Origin: MVRV01 sp964646755
GTDB lineage: Bacteria; Desulfobacterota; Syntrophia; Syntrophales; Smithellaceae
Assembly: GCA_964646755.1 (NCBI GenBank)
Contig: CAZYIE010000011.1
Span: 1 to 64,000 of the forward strand
Direction of reading: 5' to 3'
DNA: 64,000 nt
In this document: positions 51,099 through 59,080 of the stretch, piece by piece
Numbering within the stretch: the stretch's first letter is position 1
Layout of the letters: the number at the start of each line of letters is the position of its first letter
Program-made: the position numbers and the translations under genes
The notes under the pieces: model-generated
What the model saw: the letters and a program-made list of their open reading frames with translations, nothing else
What the model was told of the DNA's origin: nothing
The model's database searches: none

Positions 51099-52544
51099 AT
51101 GGGCTTAATGACAGCAGATCAATATAGAGAGAGTTTAAACGACGGCAGGGTTGTCTATTACAAAGGCAAGAAGATCGATAATGTTTGCGACCATCCCCAT
51201 CTCGCTGCCTGCGTCAATACGGTGGCCGTGGATTATGAAATGGCCCACGATCCGCAGTACAAGGATCTGGCACTGGTTTACGATGAAGAACTCAAAGAAA
51301 ATATCAGCAGATACAACCATATCCCCAAGAACGGCCAGGATCTGTTGAAGCACCTGGAGCTTATCATCAAGGCAACGGAACTGGGGCAAGGATACATTCC
51401 CCTGGCCCACGATATCGGCGCCGATGCCATGAACGCCATTGCCATTACGGCCAGGACCATGGGCGAGGCCGGCAAGGTGTATGCCGAACGTATCGAAAAA
51501 TACAGAAAATACTTAAAGCAGACTGATAAATGCGTCGTGGCGGGAGTGACTGATGCCAAAGGCGACCGGCATCTGAAGCCTTCCGATCCGGGGCAGGCGA
51601 ATCCCGACTTTCAAGTGCGTCTGGTCAGCAAAGATGATAAAGGGATTATCGTTCGGGGCGCCAAGGTTCATATTACCGGAGCTGCCTACTGTAACGAATT
51701 CTTCGTTATCCCCTGTAAGGCCATGAGTTCTCCCGAGGAAGCTCCCTACGCAGTAGCATTTGCCATCCAGGCCAATGCCAAGGGGATCCGGCAGATCGTC
51801 CGTCCATTCAATGGCCGGATCAGTGATGACGAGTTTCCCCTGGACTCACCGTTGAGAATGATGCACACGGACTCCCTGATTATCTTTGATGATGTTTTTG
51901 TGCCCTGGGACAGGGTGTTCCTTTGCGGTGAGTGGAAGTTTGCGGCCACCATGGTTTATAATTTTGCGCTGATGCATCGCCGGACAGGATGCGCCTATCG
52001 CATTCCAATGAGCGAGCAACTGCTGGGTATTGCCCAGGCTATCGCCGAGTATAACGGCGTGGCCGACGCCCCCCACGTTAAGGAAAAGATCACGGAGATC
52101 GTAATCTATCTCGAGACGCTCAATGCACTGTCGCGGTCGGCCTGTCTGGATTTCGTGGATCATGCCGGCATTCCCGTTCCTAATCCCATTACAACAAATA
52201 TCGCCAAATACCATTTTGCTCACAACTACCACAAGATTTGCGAGATCATTCAGGATCTGGCCGGTGGGCTTCTGGTTACCGCGCCGACTTACAGAGACTG
52301 GATGAACCCCGAAACGCACGAGGACATCAAGAAGTACCTCCAGGGCAGTGCAAAAGTTCCGACGGAGCACAGACTGCGGATGTTTGATTTGGTTCGCCGA
52401 TTGACCGCAGGTGATCTGGAAACGATTTGTCTCCACGGAGAGGGTTCACCCTTTGCGGAAAGAATGACCATTCTGATGGAAGCGCGAAAGACCATCGCCC
52501 GCTGCAAGGCGCTTGCCGAGGAAATGGCAGGTATCAAGAAATAA
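51099..52544 (+). CDS. HpaB / 4-hydroxybutyryl-CoA dehydratase family flavoprotein lacking N-terminal Fe-S cysteines (481 aa)
   Basis: Family features: IVRGAKVHITGAAYCNEFFVIP, DDVFVPWDRVFLCGEWKFA, LLGIAQAIAEYNGVADAPHVKEKI, IQDLAGGLLVTAPTYRDWMNP and LHGEGSPFAERMTI, i.e. an acyl-CoA-dehydrogenase-like fold that binds FAD. In 4-hydroxybutyryl-CoA dehydratase (recalled from memory) two cysteines CxxxC precede VGMDALNA; here the matching stretch is YIPLAHDIGADAMNA, with no Cys. The later His and Cys are seen as MHRRTGCAY but two residues closer. So a canonical 4Fe-4S cluster seems unlikely. In an anaerobe an oxygen-using hydroxylase is also doubtful, so a flavin-only dehydratase or isomerase is possible. 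CAGGAGGT before the ATG. Confidence 0.8.
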   Translation: MGLMTADQYRESLNDGRVVYYKGKKIDNVCDHPHLAACVNTVAVDYEMAHDPQYKDLALVYDEELKENISRYNHIPKNGQDLLKHLELIIKATELGQGYIPLAHDIGADAMNAIAITARTMGEAGKVYAERIEKYRKYLKQTDKCVVAGVTDAKGDRHLKPSDPGQANPDFQVRLVSKDDKGIIVRGAKVHITGAAYCNEFFVIPCKAMSSPEEAPYAVAFAIQANAKGIRQIVRPFNGRISDDEFPLDSPLRMMHTDSLIIFDDVFVPWDRVFLCGEWKFAATMVYNFALMHRRTGCAYRIPMSEQLLGIAQAIAEYNGVADAPHVKEKITEIVIYLETLNALSRSACLDFVDHAGIPVPNPITTNIAKYHFAHNYHKICEIIQDLAGGLLVTAPTYRDWMNPETHEDIKKYLQGSAKVPTEHRLRMFDLVRRLTAGDLETICLHGEGSPFAERMTILMEARKTIARCKALAEEMAGIKK

Positions 52545-52563
52545 TTAAACCACAATTGGCTGA

Positions 52564-52599
52564 CGGATGCGACCACCATCTTACGGTGGTGCGCATCCG
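52564..52599 (+). terminator. Intercistronic stem-loop
   Basis: CGGATGCG-ACCACC (52564-52577) pairs with GGTGGT-GCGCATCCG (52585-52599) with one bulged base. No T run follows. It lies 20 bases past the stop of the HpaB-like gene. Confidence 0.5.
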
Positions 52600-52712
52600 G
52601 AAGGCAATGTGTTCTTGCCGGGTCAGACTTTTCGAAGCATCAGGAAACAAGGCTGGTCCGTGTCGTAATTCTTCTTGTCGCTTCATAAAAGCGACAGGAA
52701 TAAAGGACAAAT

Positions 52713-53621
52713 ATGGTGCCCCGAATTTCAACAGAATTCACGGCTATGATGGGAATTCGTTATCCGATTATCGGGGCGCCAATGTTTTTAGTATCATATG
52801 AAGAACTAGTGGTTGCCGTCTGCAATGCCGGAGGATTGGGGATGCTTCCCCTGCCGAATTATCGCACGACGGAACAGTTGCGGCAGGCCATGGAGGTTAT
52901 CCGTTCCCAAACGGAGGCGCCGGTGGGTGTCAATATTCATCTCTCCGGGAAGTTTCCCTGGCAGGAACAACTCTCCATCTGTCTCGATTACGGTGTCAAA
53001 TTTTTCATTACATCCCTGGGAGATCCCCGTCTGATTCTGGATGCCGTGCATGCCGGCGGGGGATTGGTATTTGCTGATGTTGTTTCCCTGGCCCAAGGGC
53101 GTAAAGCCCGCGAGGGAGGAGTAGATGGCCTGGTGGCTGTAGGGGCCGGGGCCGGGGGCCATGGCGGGCGGGTGTCCACACTTATTCTCGTGCCCTATCT
53201 TAGAGAGAAAATCGGACTGCCCGTTGTTGCGGCCGGGGGAATCAGTACAGGAGCGCAGATGGCCTCAGCAATTGCCTGCGGCGCCTGTGCGGTGATCGTG
53301 GGGACGCGACTTGTCGCCACACCCGAATCCCGCGCATCCGATGCCTACAAACAGGCGCTTATAGATACTGATCCCGAGGGGATAGTCTGTACAAACCGGG
53401 TAACTGGAAACCCGGCGAACTGGATCGCAGCAAGTATCGCGGATATAGAGGAGAGGCCGCCGCTGACGTCGAAAAAATGGCTCGATTTCTGGAGTGCCGG
53501 GCAGAGCGTGGCCCAGGTGCAAGATATAAAACCGGCGGCACAGATTGTCGCCGAAATGGTAAATGAATATTGCGAAACGTGCCGGCGGCTGCCGGGCACG
53601 ATGATGTCAGAAGAATTGTGA
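52713..53621 (+). CDS. Nitronate monooxygenase / FabK-type FMN enoyl reductase family (302 aa)
   Basis: TIM-barrel flavoprotein of the NMO/2-nitropropane-dioxygenase/FabK group: YPIIGAPMFLVSYEELVVAVCNAGGLGML at the start, EAPVGVNIHL, the FMN phosphate site GAGAGGHGG and VVAAGGISTGAQMASAIACGACAVIVGTRLVATPES. In an anaerobic acyl-CoA cluster it is more likely an enoyl-CoA or related reductase, or an electron-shuttling protein, than a monooxygenase. AAAGGAC is a modest ribosome site. It is 20 bases before the thiolase-like gene. Confidence 0.85.
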   Translation: MVPRISTEFTAMMGIRYPIIGAPMFLVSYEELVVAVCNAGGLGMLPLPNYRTTEQLRQAMEVIRSQTEAPVGVNIHLSGKFPWQEQLSICLDYGVKFFITSLGDPRLILDAVHAGGGLVFADVVSLAQGRKAREGGVDGLVAVGAGAGGHGGRVSTLILVPYLREKIGLPVVAAGGISTGAQMASAIACGACAVIVGTRLVATPESRASDAYKQALIDTDPEGIVCTNRVTGNPANWIAASIADIEERPPLTSKKWLDFWSAGQSVAQVQDIKPAAQIVAEMVNEYCETCRRLPGTMMSEEL

Positions 53622-53640
53622 TCATGTAAGGAGGTCAACC

Positions 53641-54825
53641 ATGAGTAAACTGAAAGGTAAGGCGGCGTTCATTGGGATCGGCGAGGTTCCCACAGGACGC
53701 TTTCCGGAGACAGCGGCGATCTATCATGCGATAGAATCAGCTAAGCTGGCGATACGTGATGCGGGAATAAACAAGGATGAGATTGATTATGTGCTGCCGA
53801 CGGCAGCCCTGTATAGTCCTGCATTCAATACGGAGCTGGTGACGTGCCGTGTTGTGGAAGAACTGGGATTGAAAAATGTGAAGAAGAACTGCCAGTTATT
53901 CGCGGGTGGATCAAGCAGCACTTGCATCACGGAGGTCGCGGCAAGTCTGATTAACAGCGGCGCGGCAAATACGATTTTATTCGTTCATGCGGACCGGTTG
54001 GGAACGGGAGTAACCGCCCAGGGCGGCATTGACCTGTTCTCGACGGCGGGAATATCGGCGGAGTGGGAAGTGCCCTTCGGTCAGCACTATTCGGCGATAG
54101 CGGCGCTGTCCACAATGCGTTACAAACATGAGACGGGATGCACGGATGAACAACTGGCGGCGGTCTGTGTTTCGAATCGCAAATGGGCGCTGTTGAATCC
54201 CAATGCTTTTTTTAATAAACCGTTGACAATAGAAGAGGTGATGGCATCGAAAATGCTGTCAACGCCGCTGCGGGCGAAGATGTCGAATATGTTGTTCGAC
54301 GGCGGCTGTGCTTTTATTATAACGTCGGCTGAGCGTGCCCGCGCTGTTGCGAAGAAACCGGTATATCTGCTGGGCGAAGGTGGTGTGGTGACACACTTCG
54401 TGTTTTCCCAGGAGCCGGATGTGGCGCGTTTCGGTTGGGCGCGAGCGGGAAAGGCCGCGTTCGAGATGGCGGGGCTTACGCCGCAGGACATGGATATTGC
54501 GGAGATTTATGATTCCTATCCTATCTATCAGATGATCGGTTTTGAAGAGCTGGGCTTTGCCAAGCGTGGCGAGGGTGGCGAGATGTTCCTGCGCGGCGAT
54601 ACTTGGCCCGGTGGTAAGATGCCGACGACGACCAATGGCGGGATGCTGTCCCAGGGTCATACAGGCGCGGGCGGAGCCTGCGCCCTGATGGTGGAGACAG
54701 TGCGTCAGTTGATGGGCAAAGCCGGAGATCGTCAGGTTAAGGATGCGAAATTCGCCGTGGAAACGGCTGTTGGAGGGACCTACATGGATGCCCAGGTGAC
54801 AATTCTGGGGACAGAAATTCCGTAG
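53641..54825 (+). CDS. Thiolase-superfamily protein of the SCP-x/Ltp type (394 aa)
   Basis: N-terminal KAAFIGIGEVPTGRFPE, GINKDEIDYVLPTAALYSP and C-terminal IAEIYDSYPIYQMIGFEELGFA and LSQGHTGAGGACALMVET fit the SCP-x/lipid-transfer thiolase-like group. The nucleophile region reads LFAGGSSSTCITE, with Gly/Ser where thiolases have Cys-Ser-Ser-Gly, and the C-terminal Cys motif is replaced by AVGGTYMDAQ. The catalytic-type His is retained. Partner DUF35 lies 19 bases downstream, as in Ltp2-DUF35 retro-aldolases and BbsA-BbsB thiolases. So either an acyl-CoA thiolase or an aldol lyase is possible. GTAAGGAGG before the ATG. Confidence 0.85.
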   Translation: MSKLKGKAAFIGIGEVPTGRFPETAAIYHAIESAKLAIRDAGINKDEIDYVLPTAALYSPAFNTELVTCRVVEELGLKNVKKNCQLFAGGSSSTCITEVAASLINSGAANTILFVHADRLGTGVTAQGGIDLFSTAGISAEWEVPFGQHYSAIAALSTMRYKHETGCTDEQLAAVCVSNRKWALLNPNAFFNKPLTIEEVMASKMLSTPLRAKMSNMLFDGGCAFIITSAERARAVAKKPVYLLGEGGVVTHFVFSQEPDVARFGWARAGKAAFEMAGLTPQDMDIAEIYDSYPIYQMIGFEELGFAKRGEGGEMFLRGDTWPGGKMPTTTNGGMLSQGHTGAGGACALMVETVRQLMGKAGDRQVKDAKFAVETAVGGTYMDAQVTILGTEIP

Positions 54826-54844
54826 GATGAAAGGAGATAAGAAG

Positions 54845-55264
54845 ATGGATACACCCGTAAAACCAAAACCGGTTCCCGTAGTTAATCCCTGGGCGAAGCC
54901 CTTTTGGGATGCTGCCCGGGAAGAGAAACTGGTTATTCAGCATTGCAAGGACTGTGGGGCGAATATTTTTTATCCGCGGATTGCCTGTCCGAATTGTTTT
55001 TCGGATAATGTAGAGTGGATTCAGGCATCGGGGAAAGCGACAGTTTATACTTACACGGTCGTGGAGAGCAATCCCCCGTCGGCTTTTATTGTTGATCTGC
55101 CGTATGTAGTAGCGGTGGTGAAACTGGCGGAAGGGGTTCAGATGTTGAGCAATATTGTGGGTTGCAAGCCGGAGGATGTGCGTTGCGACATGCCTGTGGA
55201 GGTAGTGTTCGAGACGCTCAACGAGGAGTTTAAGCTTCCCAAGTTCCGTCCTGTAAGTAAATAG
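54845..55264 (+). CDS. DUF35 zinc-ribbon/OB-fold protein (139 aa)
   Basis: N-terminal zinc ribbon CKDCGANIFYPRIACPNC, then an OB-fold (ATVYTYTVVESNPPSAF, VPYVVAVVKLAEGVQML-like strands). DUF35 proteins bind the thiolase or aldolase they are encoded with and supply a CoA-binding surface (Ltp2-DUF35, BbsA, HMG-CoA synthase-thiolase complexes). The start at 54845 has AAGGAGATAAGA before it; a six-residue longer start at 54827 is possible. It follows the thiolase-like gene directly. Confidence 0.9.
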   Translation: MDTPVKPKPVPVVNPWAKPFWDAAREEKLVIQHCKDCGANIFYPRIACPNCFSDNVEWIQASGKATVYTYTVVESNPPSAFIVDLPYVVAVVKLAEGVQMLSNIVGCKPEDVRCDMPVEVVFETLNEEFKLPKFRPVSK

Positions 55265-55292
55265 GGAACGGCTATTTTAAGGAGAGTCAACG

Positions 55293-55742
55293 ATGACGCA
55301 GAAATATTACGAAGATTTTGATATCGGGTTTAATTTCAAGACGCTGTCCATTACGGTGACGGAAACGCACGTGGTAAACTGGGCCGGTCTGACGATGGAT
55401 TTTTACCCGCTGCATATGGACGCTGAGTTTTGTGCAAAGACGGTATTTAAGGAGCGGATCGCCCATGGTCCTTTGATTTTCGGCATGGCCGTCGGTATGG
55501 CTGGTCTGGCGAAAATGGAAGGTGGTTCGATCATTGCCTGGATGGGTGCGGATAAAATGCGGATGCTGGCCCCGGTAAAGTTCGGGGACACGATTACGCT
55601 CTATGTGGAAGTTGTGGAGCGCAAAGAAACGAGTAAACCGTCGCAGGGGTTGCAGACTTGGCGCTATACTGTGAAGAACCAGCGCGACGAGGCCGTCATG
55701 GTTTTCGATATGAAGTTTCTCATGCAACGGAAGGCTGTATGA
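55293..55742 (+). CDS. MaoC-family (R)-specific enoyl-CoA hydratase (149 aa)
   Basis: Single hot-dog domain. The hydratase-2 motif is seen as TMDFYPLHMDAEF, giving the catalytic Asp and His, with AKTVFKERIAHGPLIFGMA downstream. Start YYEDFDIG is typical of monofunctional MaoC proteins. It could hydrate an enoyl-CoA, or dehydrate the aldol product that the neighbouring thiolase-like/DUF35 pair would handle. TAAGGAGAG before the ATG. Confidence 0.9.
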   Translation: MTQKYYEDFDIGFNFKTLSITVTETHVVNWAGLTMDFYPLHMDAEFCAKTVFKERIAHGPLIFGMAVGMAGLAKMEGGSIIAWMGADKMRMLAPVKFGDTITLYVEVVERKETSKPSQGLQTWRYTVKNQRDEAVMVFDMKFLMQRKAV

Positions 55743-55812
55743 CGTCTGATTTGTCAGAAACCACGAATTTATTCAGGGGTATCTGAGCGAAATCATCGGA
55801 AGGAGACCGAAA

Positions 55813-56961
55813 GTGGATTTTAATTTTACAGATAAGCAGAATACATTGCGTGACAAGGTGCGGGGATATGTAGATAACAATATTGCCCCGGCCTTGATCC
55901 GAGAAATTGAAGAAAAGGATGAGTTCCCCCATGATCTGGTGAAGAAATTTTGTGATCTGGGTCTGGCCAAAGTCAATATACCTGAGGCTTACGGTGGTCT
56001 GGGAGGCGACATCGTGGATCTGATGATTGTCTTTGAGGAGATCGCTAAAAAACTTCCGGTGCTGTGCTGGAACCTGGGCAACATCCTCTTGTATGGCAAT
56101 GAAATTATCGGCGTTAACGGTAATCAGGAACAAAAGGACGAATTCCTGCCGAAACTGGCCGCAGGCGAAATCATGTTCAGTTTTGCCATTACGGAACCGA
56201 ACGCCGGGTCCGATGCCGCCAGTATTAAAACGCGGGCGTTTTTCGAAAACGGGCATTACGTGATCAATGGCGGCAAGATGTTCATTACCGGTGCGGGGGT
56301 TTCGACTTATGCGGTGACGTTTGCCCGGACGGCTGAATCTAAATACAATGGGATCACGTCTTTTATCGTGGACAAGTCCCTGGAAGGCTACAGCGCTAAA
56401 AACATCAAGAAGCTCGGCTTTCACGGCTCCAATACCTGTGAAGTGGTCTATGACAACGTCCGGGTCTTGCCGCGTTTTATCCTGGGCGGAGAAGAAAAGG
56501 GGCTTAACAACGGCTGGAAACAGGAGATGAAGCTTCTGAATCAGGAGCGACTCGTTCTGTCATCAATGACATTGGGGATGGCGCAAGCCTCGTTCGATGA
56601 GGCTCTGAAGTTCGCCCGCGAGAAGATGAAGCGGACTGCTCCGTCAACGGATGTGCAGTCCATTCAGCACGACATCGCCGAAATGGCGTCCGAACTGGAG
56701 GCGATGAAGGTGCTGGCTTACAGCACTGCCTGGAAAGAAGCGCAGGGTATGGACCCGGTGCGGGAAACCTCTATGACCAAGTACTTCTGCGCGGAAACGG
56801 CCAAGCACATAATCATGAAGGGCATGAACGTCCTGGGTGCCAGCGGCGCTTCGATGGATTACGATATGCAGAGAAACCTGAGAGAAATTCTCATTTTTTC
56901 CATCGGCGGCGGTACTTCACAGATCCAGAAGAACATTATCTGCAAGACGTTCGGACTGTAA
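55813..56961 (+). CDS. Acyl-CoA dehydrogenase (382 aa), base at the IVD-type position
   Basis: FAD enzyme with FAITEPNAGSDAASIKT, GHYVINGGKMFITGAG and KLGFHGSNTCEVVYDNVRV. At the usual C-terminal catalytic site the sequence reads SIGGGTSQIQK: Gly where medium-chain enzymes have Glu (YEGT). A Glu is present at the isovaleryl-CoA-dehydrogenase-type position, NQERLVLSS. GTG start at 55813 with GGAAGGAGACC before it. 70 bases after the MaoC gene and 26 before the multienzyme. Confidence 0.92.
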   Translation: MDFNFTDKQNTLRDKVRGYVDNNIAPALIREIEEKDEFPHDLVKKFCDLGLAKVNIPEAYGGLGGDIVDLMIVFEEIAKKLPVLCWNLGNILLYGNEIIGVNGNQEQKDEFLPKLAAGEIMFSFAITEPNAGSDAASIKTRAFFENGHYVINGGKMFITGAGVSTYAVTFARTAESKYNGITSFIVDKSLEGYSAKNIKKLGFHGSNTCEVVYDNVRVLPRFILGGEEKGLNNGWKQEMKLLNQERLVLSSMTLGMAQASFDEALKFAREKMKRTAPSTDVQSIQHDIAEMASELEAMKVLAYSTAWKEAQGMDPVRETSMTKYFCAETAKHIIMKGMNVLGASGASMDYDMQRNLREILIFSIGGGTSQIQKNIICKTFGL

Positions 56962-56987
56962 AATCGAGAAAGGGAGGATATCAATAC

Positions 56988-58997
56988 ATGGGACAGATTT
57001 TTGCCTGTGAAAATCAGGATGGTATAGCCGTGGTAAGGTTTGATGTACCCGGCGAACAGATGAATACATGGACAGAAGGAGCCATTGCGGATTTTAACAC
57101 TATGCTGGCATTCCTGGAAAAAGAGAAAAGCGCTTATAAAGGGGTGATCTTCATATCCGGCAAAGCTTCTAATTTTCATGCCGGCGCCAATCTCAATATG
57201 TTGGGATCGGAGAAGAATCTCGACGACTTCCGTAAAGGGTGCGATGAGTTCAACGGCATGTTTGTCCGTCTGGAGAATCTCGGGATTCCTACAGTGGCCG
57301 CCATTAATGGCCCCTGCATGGGTGGAGGTTACGAATTTGCCCTGACGATGATGGCACGGATGGCGACCGACAGCAAGCGAACTACCATCGGCCTGCCCGA
57401 GTGTAACGTAGGAGTTATCCCCGGAGCGGGTGGCACGCAGCGTCTTCCCCGCCTGATCGGTTATCCTGCTCTGGATTTTATTCCCCGAGGCGCGGTACTT
57501 CCGGCGGCCAAGGCAATGGAAGCAGGCATGATCGACCGGGTCATCCCGGAGGCGGACGATCTGCTGGCGAAAGCGAAAGAATTTTTATTGGAAATAGTTG
57601 CCGGTACGGCCGGATTAAAGCGGGCGAAACCGGATCTTTCCTCTCTGGATGCAGCCCTGGAGGCGGCAAAGAAGAATGTTCTGAAGGCGACGCGGGGCCG
57701 GGCAATTCCGGCGCCGATGCTGGCCCTCAAGGCCATGAGCGAAGGTTTGAAGGTGTCGATCGAACAGGGCCTGAAAATTGAAACGGATTGTTTTATCGAA
57801 GCACTGAAAGCCCCTGAATCCAAGGGAACGATTAACACGTTCTTCCTGAAAACAATGTCCGACAAGCCGAAGGCAATGATACCCAAAGGCTTCGAACCCA
57901 AACCCATCCGGAAATTCGGTGTGCTCGGTTTCGGCACGATGGGGCGGGGGATCATTATCAACATCCTTATCCGTACCAAACTGCCGGTTGTCGTCAAGGA
58001 TGTTCCCGAGGCACTGGAGCCGGGAATGGCATTCATCCGCGGTATTCTTGAGGGCATGGCGGCAAAGAAGCGGCTGAAGGACCCTGTCGAAAGCCTGATG
58101 GCCCTGGTGAAACCTGTGGCAGAATGGACGGATGATTTCAAAGATGTCGACGTGGTCATCGAAGCCGTTTTCGAAGATCCCGCCATCAAGGATAAGGTCT
58201 ACAAGGAACTGTGCCAGGTTGTGGCGAAAGACTGTCTGCTCGCGACAAATACATCGAGTCTGCCGGTAGACAAGCTCGCGGGAAGCGTCCTGAATCCGGA
58301 TCGTTTTATCGGCGCCCATTTCTTCTCTCCAGTCTGGATGATGGAACTCCTGGAGGTGATCCGTGGCAAAGAGACCAGCGAGGCCACGGTGAACAACATG
58401 CTGGCGGTCTGTGCAGCTCTAGGCAAGCGCCCGGTTGTCTGCAACGACAACCCCGGATTCGTGGTTAATGCGATGCTCTTCCCCTACTTTATCAAATCCT
58501 TTGAGCTCCTGGCGGAAGGTGTGGCGATGGAAAAGATCGATGCCGCCATGATGAAGTTCGGCCTGCCGGTGGGTCCCATCCGTCTGACCGACGAGGTTGG
58601 GATTGACGTATCCTATCTAGTCCTGACGAAATCTTTAGGAATGGTGCCGCCTGTGGCCCTGGAAAATATTTATAAGGCCGGTCGTTACGGACGCAACAAA
58701 AACGGCAAGGGATTTTATACTAAGGAAGGCGCCCCCGATCCGGAGGCTCTGCCCCTGGTTAACCCGGACAATAAACAAAAGGAATATTCTGTAGCCGAGC
58801 TGCAGGAAATGCTCTTTACCCCCTTTGTCCAAACCGGATATGAGCTCTTGCAAAAGAAGGTAGTTAGTGATCCCCGGTCGATCGATATCGGCGCCATTTG
58901 GGGAGTCGGCTTCCCCTCGGACAAGGGAGGTCCGATGAAATGGGCCGATCTTATCGGTTTGAGTGAGAAGCTTTATGGAAAGAAATTTTATAAATAA
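56988..58997 (+). CDS. Enoyl-CoA hydratase / 3-hydroxyacyl-CoA dehydrogenase, FadJ order (669 aa)
   Basis: Bifunctional enzyme with the hydratase first: ANLNMLG, GPCMGGGYEFAL and PECNVGVIPGAGGTQRLP, with both crotonase Glu residues (YE and PE, 20 apart). The dehydrogenase follows: GVLGFGTMGRGI (about 310), TNTSSLPVDKLAG, GAHFFSPVWMMELLEVI and DNPGFVVNAMLFPYF, then two C-terminal helical repeats. The order is that of FadB/FadJ, opposite to 36883-39303. It is about 40-50 residues shorter than E. coli FadB/FadJ. AGGGAGGAT before the ATG. Confidence 0.94.
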   Translation: MGQIFACENQDGIAVVRFDVPGEQMNTWTEGAIADFNTMLAFLEKEKSAYKGVIFISGKASNFHAGANLNMLGSEKNLDDFRKGCDEFNGMFVRLENLGIPTVAAINGPCMGGGYEFALTMMARMATDSKRTTIGLPECNVGVIPGAGGTQRLPRLIGYPALDFIPRGAVLPAAKAMEAGMIDRVIPEADDLLAKAKEFLLEIVAGTAGLKRAKPDLSSLDAALEAAKKNVLKATRGRAIPAPMLALKAMSEGLKVSIEQGLKIETDCFIEALKAPESKGTINTFFLKTMSDKPKAMIPKGFEPKPIRKFGVLGFGTMGRGIIINILIRTKLPVVVKDVPEALEPGMAFIRGILEGMAAKKRLKDPVESLMALVKPVAEWTDDFKDVDVVIEAVFEDPAIKDKVYKELCQVVAKDCLLATNTSSLPVDKLAGSVLNPDRFIGAHFFSPVWMMELLEVIRGKETSEATVNNMLAVCAALGKRPVVCNDNPGFVVNAMLFPYFIKSFELLAEGVAMEKIDAAMMKFGLPVGPIRLTDEVGIDVSYLVLTKSLGMVPPVALENIYKAGRYGRNKNGKGFYTKEGAPDPEALPLVNPDNKQKEYSVAELQEMLFTPFVQTGYELLQKKVVSDPRSIDIGAIWGVGFPSDKGGPMKWADLIGLSEKLYGKKFYK

Positions 58998-59015
58998 TAA
59001 CTGAATCGTCAGCCG

Positions 59016-59053
59016 CCGGATCGCCCGCTTATTTTTAGAAACGAACGATCCGG
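59016..59053 (+). terminator. Intercistronic stem-loop
   Basis: CCGGATCG (59016-59023) pairs with CGATCCGG (59046-59053); a second CCGG / CGG pairing could extend it. It lies between the multienzyme and the ligase gene, with no T run after it. Confidence 0.45.
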
Positions 59054-59080
59054 ATGACCGGCGAAAAGAGGAGGACTATT

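Noticed and set aside
51099..52544. Straight call as 4-hydroxybutyryl-CoA dehydratase.
   Set aside because: The N-terminal cysteine pair needed for the 4Fe-4S cluster is not visible.
57461..58319. Two overlapping long minus-strand frames (242 and 234 codons) inside the FadJ-type gene.
   Set aside because: Both are antisense to conserved hydratase/dehydrogenase motifs.
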